A stretch of 64,000 nucleotides of DNA from Antarctobacter aquimaris (lineage in GTDB: Bacteria; Pseudomonadota; Alphaproteobacteria; Rhodobacterales; Rhodobacteraceae): positions 62,001 through 126,000 of the forward strand of contig NZ_FXYF01000011.1 of assembly GCF_900184945.1 (NCBI RefSeq). Reading direction: 5' to 3'. The position numbers were made by a program, and so were the translations under genes. Each line of letters starts with the position of its first letter. Position 1 is the first letter of the stretch. This document shows positions 8,667 through 17,605 of the stretch, piece after piece. A model generated the notes under the pieces. That model made no database searches, was not told where the DNA came from, and saw only the letters and a program-made list of their open reading frames with translations.

Positions 8667-10190
8667 TCAGCGCAGATATCTGGCGCTGGCCCAGCCCTCC
8701 TTGCCGTGCCCCAGGTCGGCGTTCCACCAGACGACATCGTTGTTGAAACAGGCTGTGATCGTGTCGATGATCTGCTGCCGTGCGTCTGCCGGCAGCTCTG
8801 CCGCATCGGCCCAGCCGGTGCAGGCGTCAAGACACGTGGCGCGCTCTTCCTCCGTCCCGAACAGCTTGCCGGAGATCTTGCCGCGCCAGAGGCGGCTGTA
8901 GTTGTAGGCCTTGCCAACCTGTTTCGAGGTCGGGTCAGGGCTTTCGTGCAGCATGACGTGTCCTTCGGGCGCAACAACGCCGATCATGTGATCCTCGGCC
9001 GCGCCGCAGGACAGGCCCGCAGGCGGCATCAGGCCCGTTTCGATCTCGTCGGCCTCGGCCTCGATCCGGCGCGCCATCTGCGGCAGGTCGCGCAGGGGTG
9101 TTTCGGACGGAAAGATCGTGATCGTGTCGTAGAATTCCATCACCGGCGTCACGTCCTGCGGGCCGCAGTATTCGAAGAAAGACGTGCCGAGGACAGAGTC
9201 CCCGCCGCAGGCGCCCACCGTCATCACCCTTTCGCCGTCCGGTCCGTCATAAGTGTCCATGTCGATCTGGCAGTAGCGCTCTCCCATGCGTCCGTCGGCA
9301 TGAAAGAAGGCGTCGCGCCCCGAGACGCTGTAGATGGGCGTAAAGATTTCCACCGGCTCGCCCGCGCGCAACGAGCCCTGCGCGTAGCGCGTCGTCAGCC
9401 GCTTCAGCGTGTCGGTGTCGGCGTTGCGCACCGGGGGCGGCGTGCCGCCCACGTGCCAGTTCGACAGGTTGTCGCAGGCGTTCAGCGCCTCGCGCGCGCT
9501 GGTACGTCTCGGTGCATCGTAGCCAAACACGGTGATGTCCCATCGCCCGGCCTTGTCCACCGTGTCGATGTAAAAGAAATCCTGTCCCTTGTGCTCCAGC
9601 AACGCTTCGACAAGGTCGGCCTTCATCGCCGGTGCGCCCTCGGCGGGCTTCCAGCGGTTGGCCATGCGCATGAATTCCAGCGACGACAGGATGGCCAGGT
9701 CAAAGCTTTTCTGGATGTCCATGCGGCTGTAGGACCTGTCCGGTGCCTCGAACGACGGGCGGTGAAAGCCCAGCGTGCCGTTCACGTGCAAGCGGCGCGA
9801 AAACTCGAGCAGCACGCGGTTGTCACCGATATCCGCCGTCAACTCGCCCCCGTCGATCGCCCCCAGCATGAAGATGATGGAACAGGCGGACAGGCAGACC
9901 GCGCCGTCGTCGATCACCGTGCCGATGCGGTTTTCCTCGACAAGAGCCGCGATCCTGGTGCCTTCCAGCAAGGATCCGCCCGGGCTGTCCAGGCAGAGCG
10001 CCAGGTCGCGCGGGAATTCCGCCCGGGCTTTCCATTCGGGCAGCGCCTCGAGGATTTTTTGCGAATCCCCGTTCGCGATCTGCCCGGACAACCGGGCGAG
10101 GCAATGGGGCGAGTCGACGGATTCCAGCGTGGCGGCATGCGCGGCAGGGGCCATGAGAGGGATCACCAACAGGACGATTGCGCGGATCAT
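8667..10190 (-). CDS. Periplasmic ClpP/crotonase-fold protein with SH3-like C-terminus (COG3904-like)
   Basis: 507 aa from the ATG at 10190, preceded by AAAGGA; the open frame extends upstream but the signal peptide (MIRAIVLLVIPLMAPAAHA) begins here. The N-terminal domain shows DSPGGSLLEG (residues 68-77) and CLSACS (99-104), the oxyanion-loop and nucleophile-type Ser segments seen in secreted ClpP-fold proteins of COG3904. The central region has no recognised domain. The C-terminal 100 residues look like a bacterial SH3 domain (ending GWASARYLR). Cys-rich segments suggest periplasmic disulfides. It could be a serine peptidase or a binding protein; no His/Asp partner is assigned. Confidence 0.65.
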   Translation of the reverse strand: MIRAIVLLVIPLMAPAAHAATLESVDSPHCLARLSGQIANGDSQKILEALPEWKARAEFPRDLALCLDSPGGSLLEGTRIAALVEENRIGTVIDDGAVCLSACSIIFMLGAIDGGELTADIGDNRVLLEFSRRLHVNGTLGFHRPSFEAPDRSYSRMDIQKSFDLAILSSLEFMRMANRWKPAEGAPAMKADLVEALLEHKGQDFFYIDTVDKAGRWDITVFGYDAPRRTSAREALNACDNLSNWHVGGTPPPVRNADTDTLKRLTTRYAQGSLRAGEPVEIFTPIYSVSGRDAFFHADGRMGERYCQIDMDTYDGPDGERVMTVGACGGDSVLGTSFFEYCGPQDVTPVMEFYDTITIFPSETPLRDLPQMARRIEAEADEIETGLMPPAGLSCGAAEDHMIGVVAPEGHVMLHESPDPTSKQVGKAYNYSRLWRGKISGKLFGTEEERATCLDACTGWADAAELPADARQQIIDTITACFNNDVVWWNADLGHGKEGWASARYLR

Positions 10191-10410
10191 TCCAATCCTT
10201 TCAATTGCTTGCTCGGCAGGCAGGCTAATTCGCAATCCCGCTGCGGACAAGCCCGACAAGGCGGCGCAGCGGGGTCGTAGGTGACGTCAAGGGCGGTGGG
10301 GGAAAGCGGGCGCTGTTTTACCCGGTGCCAGAGGCAATTCTTTGTGCGATTGCCCTGTCACACGATGAATGGGGCGGGCAGAAACGCCCGGAATCACGAG
10401 GGGACACACC

Positions 10411-10836
10411 ATGATCAAGGAATTCAGGGACTTTATCGCCAAGGGCAATGTCATGGACATGGCCGTGGGCATCATCATCGGCGCGGCCTTCACCGCGATC
10501 GTCACGTCGCTGGTCGGCGACATCATCAACCCGATCATCGCGCTGTTCACCGGCGGCATCGATTTTTCCGGCTGGTTCTACGCGCTGGACGGGAACGACT
10601 ATGCCTCGATCAAGGCGGCACAGGATGCCGGCGCGCCGGTCTTTGCCATCGGTCAGTTCATCATGGCGGTGATCAACTTCCTGATCGTGGCCTTCGTGGT
10701 CTTCATCCTCGTCAAGATGGTGAACCGCATCAAGGATGCCGCGGCCAGGAAAGAGGCCGCCGCGCCCGAAGCGCCCAAGGGCCCGACCGAACTCGAGGTG
10801 CTGCTCGAGATCCGCGACAGCCTCAAGCGCGAGTAG
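10411..10836 (+). CDS. mscL: Large-conductance mechanosensitive channel MscL
   Basis: 141 aa, the usual length. MscL pentamers open under membrane tension to release solutes during hypo-osmotic shock. The conserved start [20 protein letters not shown] leads into the first membrane helix with its Gly/Ala/Val pore-lining face; the second helix is [19 protein letters not shown], followed by the charged C-terminal helix ([17 protein letters not shown]). The ATG at 10411 is preferred over upstream in-frame codons because of this conserved N-terminus and GAGGGG upstream. Confidence 0.97.
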   Translation: MIKEFRDFIAKGNVMDMAVGIIIGAAFTAIVTSLVGDIINPIIALFTGGIDFSGWFYALDGNDYASIKAAQDAGAPVFAIGQFIMAVINFLIVAFVVFILVKMVNRIKDAAARKEAAAPEAPKGPTELEVLLEIRDSLKRE

Positions 10837-10908
10837 ACCGGCGCACGGGTTGCGCCAACCGGGGGGCTTGGCTATCAGGCCCCTCGACGCAGCCTGCCGG
10901 GAGTCGCC

Positions 10909-11796
10909 ATGCCGAGAGCCGTGAAGATCGCCCTGGGCAGCATCCTGGTCGGGCTGGTCGTGCTGGCGGTCAAGTTGGCGGCCTGGGGGCTGACCGGCTC
11001 CGTCGCCCTGCTGTCGGACGCACTGGAAAGCATCGTCAACGTCGCCACGGCGGTCGCCGCCTTTGTCGCCGTGCGAATCGCCGCGCAGCCGGCCGATGCC
11101 CAGCACCCCTTTGGCCATCACAAGGCGGAGTATTTCAGCGCGGTCATGGAAGGCGTGCTGATCGTCGTCGCCGCCGTCTTCATCCTGAACGAGGCCTGGG
11201 GCGCCTACCAGGCGCCGCGCGCCATCGACGCGCCCTTTGTCGGCCTTGCGCTGATCGCCGTGGCGGGGGCGATCAACGCGCTCTGGTCCTTCGTGCTGAT
11301 GCGCGAAGGGAGGGCGCTGCGTTCGCCGGCGCTGGTGGCGGACGGCAAGCACCTGATGACGGACGTGGTCTCCTCGGTCGGGGTCGGCATCGGCGTGGTG
11401 GCGGCGGTGCTGACGGGCGCGCTCTGGCTCGACCCGCTGCTGGCGGGGCTGGTCGCACTCAACATCCTGTGGTCCGGCTGGCAGGTGGTGCGCGGATCGG
11501 TGGCGGGGCTGATGGACGTCAGCGTCCCCGATGCCGACCTCGAGCGGATGCGGGACCTCATCTCGGCCAATGCCGATGGCGCGGTCGAGGCGCATGACCT
11601 GCGCGCGCGCCATGCCGGGCAGGCGACCTTTGTCGAGTTTCACCTGGTGGTGCCGGGCGAGATGTCGGTCGATGCCGCGCACGACATCTGCGACCGGATC
11701 GAGGCGGCGCTCAAGGCTGCCTTCGAAGGCAGCCGCATCACCATCCACGTCGAACCCGACCACAAGGCCAAGCACAACGGCATCGTCGTGCTCTGA
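10909..11796 (+). CDS. Cation diffusion facilitator (CDF/FieF-like) metal exporter
   Basis: 295 aa. It has six predicted membrane helices followed by a cytosolic ferredoxin-like domain (about residues 205-290). The metal-site signature residues are in the expected helices: the SDALESIVN motif in helix 2 and DGKHLMTDV (H-x-x-x-D) in helix 5. HPFGHHKAEYFSA is the family HxxGxxKxE stretch. Members export Zn, Fe, Mn or Cd in exchange for protons; the metal is not predictable here. A 72-nt gap after mscL leaves co-transcription possible. An intergenic repeat follows the gene. Confidence 0.9.
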   Translation: MPRAVKIALGSILVGLVVLAVKLAAWGLTGSVALLSDALESIVNVATAVAAFVAVRIAAQPADAQHPFGHHKAEYFSAVMEGVLIVVAAVFILNEAWGAYQAPRAIDAPFVGLALIAVAGAINALWSFVLMREGRALRSPALVADGKHLMTDVVSSVGVGIGVVAAVLTGALWLDPLLAGLVALNILWSGWQVVRGSVAGLMDVSVPDADLERMRDLISANADGAVEAHDLRARHAGQATFVEFHLVVPGEMSVDAAHDICDRIEAALKAAFEGSRITIHVEPDHKAKHNGIVVL

Positions 11797-11835
11797 AACG
11801 GCCGCCTTGCACGTCGGCCATCGTGCTTTCGCGGC

Positions 11836-11950
11836 TTCTTCGGTTTTTGAAATACCTCGGGGGGCGCCGGTGGAGCGCCATTGGTTCAAGCCCAATGGCG
11901 ACGGGCAGAGCCCCCGGCCTGTCGGATCGCGCCAGCGATCCGACACCCCT
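11836..11950 (+). repeat. Intergenic repeat family, copy B
   Basis: Starts with GCTTCTTCGGTTTTTGAAATACCTCGGGGGG, shares GGCAGAGCCCCCGG and then carries GTCGGATCGC / GCGATCCGAC arms. The last hairpin has the same sequence as in copy C. It lies between convergent genes and may act as a terminator region. Confidence 0.55.
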
Positions 11951-11954
11951 CTGA

Positions 11955-13073
11955 TCAGCCCTTGATCACCAGTTGCGGCGAGGTCACGTCCAGTCCCTGC
12001 GCAACACCCACGGCGTAGTAGGTCAGCTTGCCGGCGTGGACGTTCAGCCCGTTCAGCAGGTGCGGGTCTTCGGCGCAGGCCTGCCGCCAACCCTTGTTGG
12101 CCAGCGCCAGCATGAAGGGCATGGTGGCGTTGCCCAGCGCGATGGTCGAGGTGCGCGCCACGGCGCCCGGCATGTTGGCCACGCAGTAATGCATGATGCC
12201 GTCGACCTCGTAGACCGGGTCGGCGTGGGTGGTGGCCCTGGAGGTCTCAAAACAGCCGCCCTGGTCGATGGCCACGTCCACCAGCGCCGCGCCGGGCTTC
12301 ATGGTGGCCAGATCCGCGCGCTTGATCAGCTTGGGCGCCTCGGCGCCGGGGATCAGCACCGCGCCGATCACCAGGTCCATGCGCGGCAGCAGTTCGGCCA
12401 GTCCGCCGCGATCGGAATACTGGGTGGTCAGCCGTCCCATGAAGACATCGTCGAGATAGGACAGGCGCGGCACCGACCGGTCCAGCACGGTGACGTTGGC
12501 GCCCATGCCGACCGCCACCCTAGCCGCCGCCGTGCCGACGACGCCGCCACCGATGATGGCCACATTCGCGGGACGCACGCCGGGCACGCCGCCCATCAGC
12601 ACGCCAAGCCCGCCGTTGGCCTTCTGCAGGGTCCAGGCACCGACCTGCGGCGCAAGCCGCCCGGCCACCTCGGACATCGGGGCCAGCAGCGGCAGGCCGC
12701 CACGATCATCGGTGACCGTCTCGTAGGCGATGCAGGTGGCGCCCGAAGCCAGCAGGTCCCTGGTCTGCTCCGGATCGGGCGCGAGGTGCAGGTAGGTGAA
12801 CAGCACCTGGCCTTCACGCAGCATGGCGCGCTCGGGGGCCTGCGGTTCCTTGACCTTCACGATCATGTCGGCGGTGGCAAAGATCTCCTGTGCGGTGTCG
12901 GCCAGATGCGCGCCGGCGGCGGTGTAGTCGGCATCGGTAAAGCCTGCGCCGGTCCCGGCGCCCTTCTGAACGATCACCTCATGGCCGGCGGCCACGGCCT
13001 CGCGCGCGGCGTTGGGTGTCAGGCCGACGCGGAATTCCTGCGGCTTGATTTCGGTCGGGCATCCGATCTTCAT
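11955..13073 (-). CDS. ald: Alanine dehydrogenase
   Basis: 372 aa, the normal length. It catalyses NAD-linked reversible deamination of L-alanine to pyruvate and ammonium. The N-terminal motif [17 protein letters not shown], the Lys in VKVKEP and the His in TYLHLAPD form the pyruvate site; the Rossmann motif is [12 protein letters not shown] and the catalytic Asp lies in DVAIDQGG. The ATG at 13073 ([10 protein letters not shown]) is preferred to an ATG nine bases upstream because AAAGGA sits 8 nt before it. It is divergent from an Lrp-family gene, the usual regulator of ald. Confidence 0.96.
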   Translation of the reverse strand: MKIGCPTEIKPQEFRVGLTPNAAREAVAAGHEVIVQKGAGTGAGFTDADYTAAGAHLADTAQEIFATADMIVKVKEPQAPERAMLREGQVLFTYLHLAPDPEQTRDLLASGATCIAYETVTDDRGGLPLLAPMSEVAGRLAPQVGAWTLQKANGGLGVLMGGVPGVRPANVAIIGGGVVGTAAARVAVGMGANVTVLDRSVPRLSYLDDVFMGRLTTQYSDRGGLAELLPRMDLVIGAVLIPGAEAPKLIKRADLATMKPGAALVDVAIDQGGCFETSRATTHADPVYEVDGIMHYCVANMPGAVARTSTIALGNATMPFMLALANKGWRQACAEDPHLLNGLNVHAGKLTYYAVGVAQGLDVTSPQLVIKG

Positions 13074-13211
13074 GGAAGGCATCCTTTATCGCGGTTTGCC
13101 GAAAGTATGCCAGCAAGGGCTTGCAAACCGATTCCAAGCTTGCTTTCTCTTCGGGCGGGCGGCGCACATTTGTTCGAAGAATGGCCGCGAACGGTGGAGG
13201 TTCTTGCGCAG

Positions 13212-13670
13212 ATGGAGCTGGATGAGACGGACCGGCGTATCCTGCGGGTGTTGCAGCGCAAGGGGCGCATTTCCAACGCGGACCTGTCGGAAGAGGTGCA
13301 CCTGTCGGCTTCGGCCTGTCACCGGCGGGTGCAGCGGCTGGAGGCAGAGGGCTATCTCCGTGACTACGTCGCGCTGCTGGACGAACGGCGGCTGGGCCTG
13401 CCTACCACGGTCTTTGTCGAGATCAAGCTGACCGCGCAGGCCAACGAGGTGCTGGACGCCTTCGAAAAGGCGGTGTCGCGGGTGCCCGACGTGCTGGAGT
13501 GCCACCTGATGGCCGGGACGGCCGATTACATCCTGAAGGTCGTGGCCGAGGACACCGAGGATTTCGCCCGCATCCACCGCCAGTACCTGACGCGCCTGCC
13601 CGGCGTGGCGCAGATGCAAAGCTCGTTTGCCTTGAAGACGGTGTTCAAGACGACAGCCCTGCCGATATGA
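13212..13670 (+). CDS. Lrp/AsnC family transcriptional regulator
   Basis: 152 aa with an N-terminal winged helix (residues about 4-60: DETDRRILRVLQRKGRISNADLSEEV, recognition helix SASACHRRVQRL) and a C-terminal RAM/ACT-like amino-acid sensing domain. It is divergent from ald with 138 nt between starts; this pairing suggests alanine-responsive control of ald, as known for AldR/Lrp-type regulators. The ATG at 13212 has GGAGG 11 nt upstream. An upstream TTG is also in frame but has no better Shine-Dalgarno. Confidence 0.92.
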   Translation: MELDETDRRILRVLQRKGRISNADLSEEVHLSASACHRRVQRLEAEGYLRDYVALLDERRLGLPTTVFVEIKLTAQANEVLDAFEKAVSRVPDVLECHLMAGTADYILKVVAEDTEDFARIHRQYLTRLPGVAQMQSSFALKTVFKTTALPI

Positions 13671-13782
13671 GAAAATGCTGGTTTCCGTCGATTTTTTCGC
13701 AGAATGTTCAAGGCGAAGACGCCTGATTTAGTCCTCTTTTTCGATATTCCTGCCAGACCCTCTGCAAAGACGGAGATGGTGG

Positions 13783-14778
13783 ATGCCTTTCAGTATCTAT
13801 GCCGAGGACAACAGCTTTGCGGTTTCGACGGGCAGCAACGTGCGTGCGACGTCGATGCGGTCCCGTTTCGACGACAATCCCAACGTGTCAAAAGACCTGG
13901 TCATCACGACCAAGGCCGGAGATGCGGAACCGCGTCTGTTCGAAGTCGGCGATACCTACGACATCAGCTTTGGCGGGAGCGGGGGGACCAAGCTGCTGGA
14001 TGCCGTGGTGTTGCGGAGCGACACCAGAGGCGGGGATACCGGCGTCATCGTGTTCGAGGGAACCGATCAGAACGGTGCGCTGACCCAGGTCGTCTGGACC
14101 CCCAACGTGGATCTCGAAAACTGGTATTGGACCAACTTCACTCAGGGCACGCCGCCACAGTTCTACTACAACGACATGGATTCGAACTATACCCACGAGT
14201 ACATCTGTTTCGAACAATCGGTTCGCGTGGCGACCCCCCGGGGCTATGTGCGGGTGGACAAGCTGGAGGTTGGCCAGACCGTCTGCACCTGGGGCGGGAC
14301 CAAGCGCGAAGTGCGCTGGCTGGGGCACAAGTCCGTCGATGGCACCGGGTCGATGGCGCCGGTCCGATTTGCCAAGGGGACCATCGGGAATTTCGCCACG
14401 GTCAAGCTGTCGCCGCAGCATCGCGTGCTGATAAGTGCGCCAGAGGCCGACCTGCAATTCGGCGCGTCCGAGGTCCTGGTGCCCGCGATTTCCCTGGTGG
14501 ACGGCAAGAACGTGCGCCAGGTGCAGAAGGAGACGGTGACCTATGTGCACATCCTGCTGGACCGCCACGACATCCTGATTGCCGAAGGGGCCCCCTGCGA
14601 AAGCCTGTTTCCCGGTCTGCGCACCCGCGAATTGCTGAGCGCCGAGGACCGTGCCGCGATCTCTTCGGTGACGGCGGGATTCGATGGCGCGCCTTGCAGG
14701 CCGTTGCTGCGGCGCGCCGAAGGTGCGCTGATCGCGCCCCTGCGGCGGGTGCCGGAGCGTGAAATGGCGCAGATCTGA
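13783..14778 (+). CDS. Hint-domain (Hedgehog/intein) protein
   Basis: 331 aa. The first about 140 residues form an unknown, beta-rich domain without a clear signal peptide. From residue about 143 (YICFEQSVRVATPRGYVRV) it follows the Hint_2 pattern common in roseobacters: Cys at the splice-like junction, ATPRG-x-VxxL, then LSPQHRVL (His) and the C-terminal block TYVHILLDRHDILIAEGAP. Hint domains carry out autocatalytic cleavage; these bacterial solo forms are usually extracellular and their targets are unknown. The upstream spacer is comparatively AT-rich and GGAG/GGTGG precedes the ATG. It is convergent with ccoS, 3 nt apart. Confidence 0.85.
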   Translation: MPFSIYAEDNSFAVSTGSNVRATSMRSRFDDNPNVSKDLVITTKAGDAEPRLFEVGDTYDISFGGSGGTKLLDAVVLRSDTRGGDTGVIVFEGTDQNGALTQVVWTPNVDLENWYWTNFTQGTPPQFYYNDMDSNYTHEYICFEQSVRVATPRGYVRVDKLEVGQTVCTWGGTKREVRWLGHKSVDGTGSMAPVRFAKGTIGNFATVKLSPQHRVLISAPEADLQFGASEVLVPAISLVDGKNVRQVQKETVTYVHILLDRHDILIAEGAPCESLFPGLRTRELLSAEDRAAISSVTAGFDGAPCRPLLRRAEGALIAPLRRVPEREMAQI

Positions 14779-14781
14779 CCG

Positions 14782-14940
14782 TCAGCTCTTGGGCTTGTCG
14801 TCGTAGTCGCCCGACAGGATGCGGCGGGCATCCCCTTCGGGGTCATCGTACTGGTTCGACCTCAGGGTAAAGACAAAGAAGGCGAGGCCGAGCCCACCCA
14901 GCACCAGCGAGATCGGGATCAGGTAGGTCAGGACGTTCAT
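14782..14940 (-). CDS. ccoS: CcoS, cbb3 oxidase maturation protein
   Basis: 52 aa, a size easily missed. It begins MNVLTYLIPISLVLGGLGL, a single membrane helix, followed by FTLRSNQYDDPEGDARRIL, the conserved CcoS signature, and a Lys/Asp-rich tail. CcoS is needed for cofactor insertion into the CcoN subunit. It lies 12 nt after ccoI as the last gene of ccoGHIS, and a GGAGG (in the CTGAAGGAGGCCCGCG leader) precedes the ATG. Confidence 0.93.
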   Translation of the reverse strand: MNVLTYLIPISLVLGGLGLAFFVFTLRSNQYDDPEGDARRILSGDYDDKPKS

Positions 14941-14952
14941 CGCGGGCCTCCT

Positions 14953-17139
14953 TCAGCGCAGCCGCAGGGCATTGACCGACACGGTAATCGAGCTGATCGA
15001 CATGGCCAATGCGGCAATCAGAGGCGAGCAGAGCCCGGCCACAGCCAGCGGCACGGCGATCACGTTGTACCAGGTGGCGATGGTGAAGTTCTCGCGGATG
15101 CGGCGGGTGGCCTTGCGCGCGGTGCGCAGCGCCTCGGGGATCGGGTCGAGCGAGCCACCCAGCAGCACGATGTCCGAGGCGACCCTTGCGGCGTCCAGCG
15201 CCGAGGCGGGCGAGATCGAGGCATGCGCCGCGCGCAGCGCCGCGGTGTCATTGAGCCCGTCGCCGACCATCAGCACGGTGCCGCCCTCGCGGGTCAGCAG
15301 GTCGATCCGCGCGGTCTTGTCCTGCGGCAGCGCCTCGGCGACCCAATGGGTGATGCCCAGGCGCCGGGCCAGGGATTCGACCGCCGGGGTGGTGTCGCCG
15401 GAGACCAGGACGACCTTCAGCCCCGCTTCGGTCAGCTGGCGGACGGTGGTTTCGGCACCCTCGCGCAGCCGGTCGGTGAAGGTGAAGGCCTGCGCCGGGC
15501 CGTCGCCCACGCGCAGCCAGGCGGCGGTCTGGTCGGTGCGTCCGCCACCCACCCAGGCGGCGCGGCCCAGCCGCACCTCCTGCCCGTGCCAGGTGCCCGT
15601 GGTGCCGTGGCCCGGCACCTCGGCGACATCGGTCACGGCGGCGGGCTTGATCCCGGCGGCGCGGGCCGCTTCGGTCAGGGCGCGCGACAGCGGGTGGCTG
15701 GAGCCTTCGCCCAGCGCCAGCGCGATCTCGAGGTCGCGGCGGGTGAAGTCGCCGAGGTTGGTCACTTCGGGCGTGCCCGCGGTCAGCGTGCCGGTCTTGT
15801 CAAAGACCACGGTGTCGACCTGCGCCAGCCGTTCCAGCGCGGTGGCGTCCTTGATCAGCAGGCCGCGGCGGAACAGCCGGCCCGAGGCGGCGGTGGTGAC
15901 GGCCGGCACGGCGAGACCCAGCGCGCAGGGGCAGGTGATGATCAGCACGGCGGCGGCGATGTTGACCGCCACGCGCATGTCGCCAGTCCAGGCCAGCCAG
16001 CCGAGGAAGGCCAGCGCCGACAGGATGTGCACGCCCGGCGCGTAGAGCTTGGCCGCGCGGTCGGCCAGCGAGGTATAGCGCGAGCGGCCGGATTCGGCGA
16101 TGGCGACCAGGTCCGCCATGCGGTGTAACGAGGTGTCGCGGCCGACGGCGGAGGCGCGGATGGTCAGCGGGCCGGTCAGGTTGACCTCGCCCGCGCTGAC
16201 GGCGCGGCCCGGTTCGGCAAAGACTGGCAGCGTCTCGCCGGTCAGCAGCGAGCGGTCAAGCTCCGATGTTCCGGCGACGATCTCGCCGTCCACCGGCATG
16301 CGGCCACCGGGGCGGACGCGGACCAGATCGCCGACCGCAAGGGCGCTGACGGAAACCTGCTCTTCGCCGTCATCGGTCAGCCGCCAGGCGCGCGGCACCT
16401 CCAGCGCGGTCAGTTCCTCGGCCGCAGAACGGGCCATGGAGCGGGTGCGGTGATCGAGGTAGCGGCCGGTCAGCAGGAAGAAGGTCAGCGCGATGGCGGC
16501 GTCGAAATAGGCGTGTTCGCCGGACAGCGAGGTTTCCCACAGCGAGGTGACCACCGCCAGCAGGATGGCCAGGCTGATCGGCACGTCCATGTTCAGCCGC
16601 CGCGCCGACAGCGCAGTCCAGGCGTTGCGGAAGAAGGGCATCGCCGAAAAGCCCACCGCCGGCAGCACGATGGCGGCCGAGATCCAATGGAACAGGTCGC
16701 GCGTCGGTCCTTCGGCGCCGGACCAGACCGCGACCGACAGCAGCATGACGTTCATCGAGGCAAAGCCGGCGACGGCCAGCCGCATCAGCAGGTCACGCCC
16801 GGCCTTGTCCGTGGCGGTGGCGGCCAGGGCGGTGTTGTCAAGCTCGTGCGCCTCGTAGCCCGCCGCCTGAACCACCGGGATCATGTCCTCGGCGGTGACG
16901 TCCGGGTCGGCCTCGATGGTGACCCGTTTCAGTGTCAGGTTGACGCGGGCGGAATGCACCTGCGGCAGCGCGTTCAGCGCGCGTTCGACGCTGGACATGC
17001 AGGCGGCGCAATGGATCGTCGGCAGCGATAGGACGATGTGCGCGTCGGTGGGGGTGTCCAGCGCGGCCAGCGCCTCGGCGGCCGGGGCCGCAGAACAGGC
17101 GGGGCAGGCGGATACCGGGGGGCGCAGGGTGGCGGTCAT
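14953..17139 (-). CDS. ccoI: CcoI, copper-translocating P1B-type ATPase
   Basis: 728 aa from the ATG at 17139, one base after the ccoH stop. The N-terminus has a CPAC pair (C12, C15) and a heavy-metal-associated domain with C44-A-A-C47. The membrane copper site is C403-P-C405; the P-domain has D447-K-T-G-T; the A-domain has TGE (300-302), and GDGLNDTAALRAA is near the end. CcoI (FixI) supplies copper for the cbb3 oxidase binuclear centre, exporting it across the inner membrane. The gene order ccoG-H-I-S supports this over a general CopA role. An upstream start inside ccoH is open but gives an unneeded extension. Confidence 0.96.
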   Translation of the reverse strand: MTATLRPPVSACPACSAAPAAEALAALDTPTDAHIVLSLPTIHCAACMSSVERALNALPQVHSARVNLTLKRVTIEADPDVTAEDMIPVVQAAGYEAHELDNTALAATATDKAGRDLLMRLAVAGFASMNVMLLSVAVWSGAEGPTRDLFHWISAAIVLPAVGFSAMPFFRNAWTALSARRLNMDVPISLAILLAVVTSLWETSLSGEHAYFDAAIALTFFLLTGRYLDHRTRSMARSAAEELTALEVPRAWRLTDDGEEQVSVSALAVGDLVRVRPGGRMPVDGEIVAGTSELDRSLLTGETLPVFAEPGRAVSAGEVNLTGPLTIRASAVGRDTSLHRMADLVAIAESGRSRYTSLADRAAKLYAPGVHILSALAFLGWLAWTGDMRVAVNIAAAVLIITCPCALGLAVPAVTTAASGRLFRRGLLIKDATALERLAQVDTVVFDKTGTLTAGTPEVTNLGDFTRRDLEIALALGEGSSHPLSRALTEAARAAGIKPAAVTDVAEVPGHGTTGTWHGQEVRLGRAAWVGGGRTDQTAAWLRVGDGPAQAFTFTDRLREGAETTVRQLTEAGLKVVLVSGDTTPAVESLARRLGITHWVAEALPQDKTARIDLLTREGGTVLMVGDGLNDTAALRAAHASISPASALDAARVASDIVLLGGSLDPIPEALRTARKATRRIRENFTIATWYNVIAVPLAVAGLCSPLIAALAMSISSITVSVNALRLR

Positions 17140-17140
17140 G

Positions 17141-17605
17141 TCAGTTGGCCACCGTAAGTTCGAGCCGCTGTTCAAAGATGGTGCCGTCCGGCGCGGTCGC
17201 GGTCAGCCAGACGTCCCAGTTGCCCGGGCGCAGGTCGGTTTGCGCGACATAGTCGCGGCCGTCGAAGGTAAAGACCGGCTCGCGGTCCTCGCTGACGTTG
17301 GTGGGGCGGCCGACCTTGGCCGCCAGGTCGGCGGCCTGTACCGGGCGGCCGTCGGCGTCGGTGATGGAGAGGATCAGGTAATCCTCGTCCAGCCGGGCCT
17401 TGACCGTCCAGCCCAGCGCCACCTGTGCGGCGCGGCGGGCGTTGAAGGTCTGGCTGGCGACGTAGGAGTTCGAGACTTCGAGCCCTGGGAAGGTCTTTAC
17501 CGCGTTGACGGCCAGCGCGATGTTGACCCCGATGATGACCGCAAAGGCGCCGCCGAAGATGCCCAGCGCGTGCCAGCCGGTCAGCCGGAATTCCTTCTTG
17601 GTCAT
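17141..17605 (-). CDS. ccoH: CcoH (FixH), cbb3 oxidase assembly protein
   Basis: 154 aa. One N-terminal membrane helix (about residues 10-32, WHALGIFGGAFAVIIGVNIAL) precedes a periplasmic beta-rich FixH domain; the typical GxDFYAPEV-like region is represented by SNSYVASQTFNARRAAQ. CcoH associates with the oxidase during assembly. The ATG overlaps the ccoG stop (TGATG), a coupling arrangement. Known experimentally in relatives to interact with CcoN and to stabilise the complex; here inferred from homology and position. Confidence 0.92.
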   Translation of the reverse strand: MTKKEFRLTGWHALGIFGGAFAVIIGVNIALAVNAVKTFPGLEVSNSYVASQTFNARRAAQVALGWTVKARLDEDYLILSITDADGRPVQAADLAAKVGRPTNVSEDREPVFTFDGRDYVAQTDLRPGNWDVWLTATAPDGTIFEQRLELTVAN

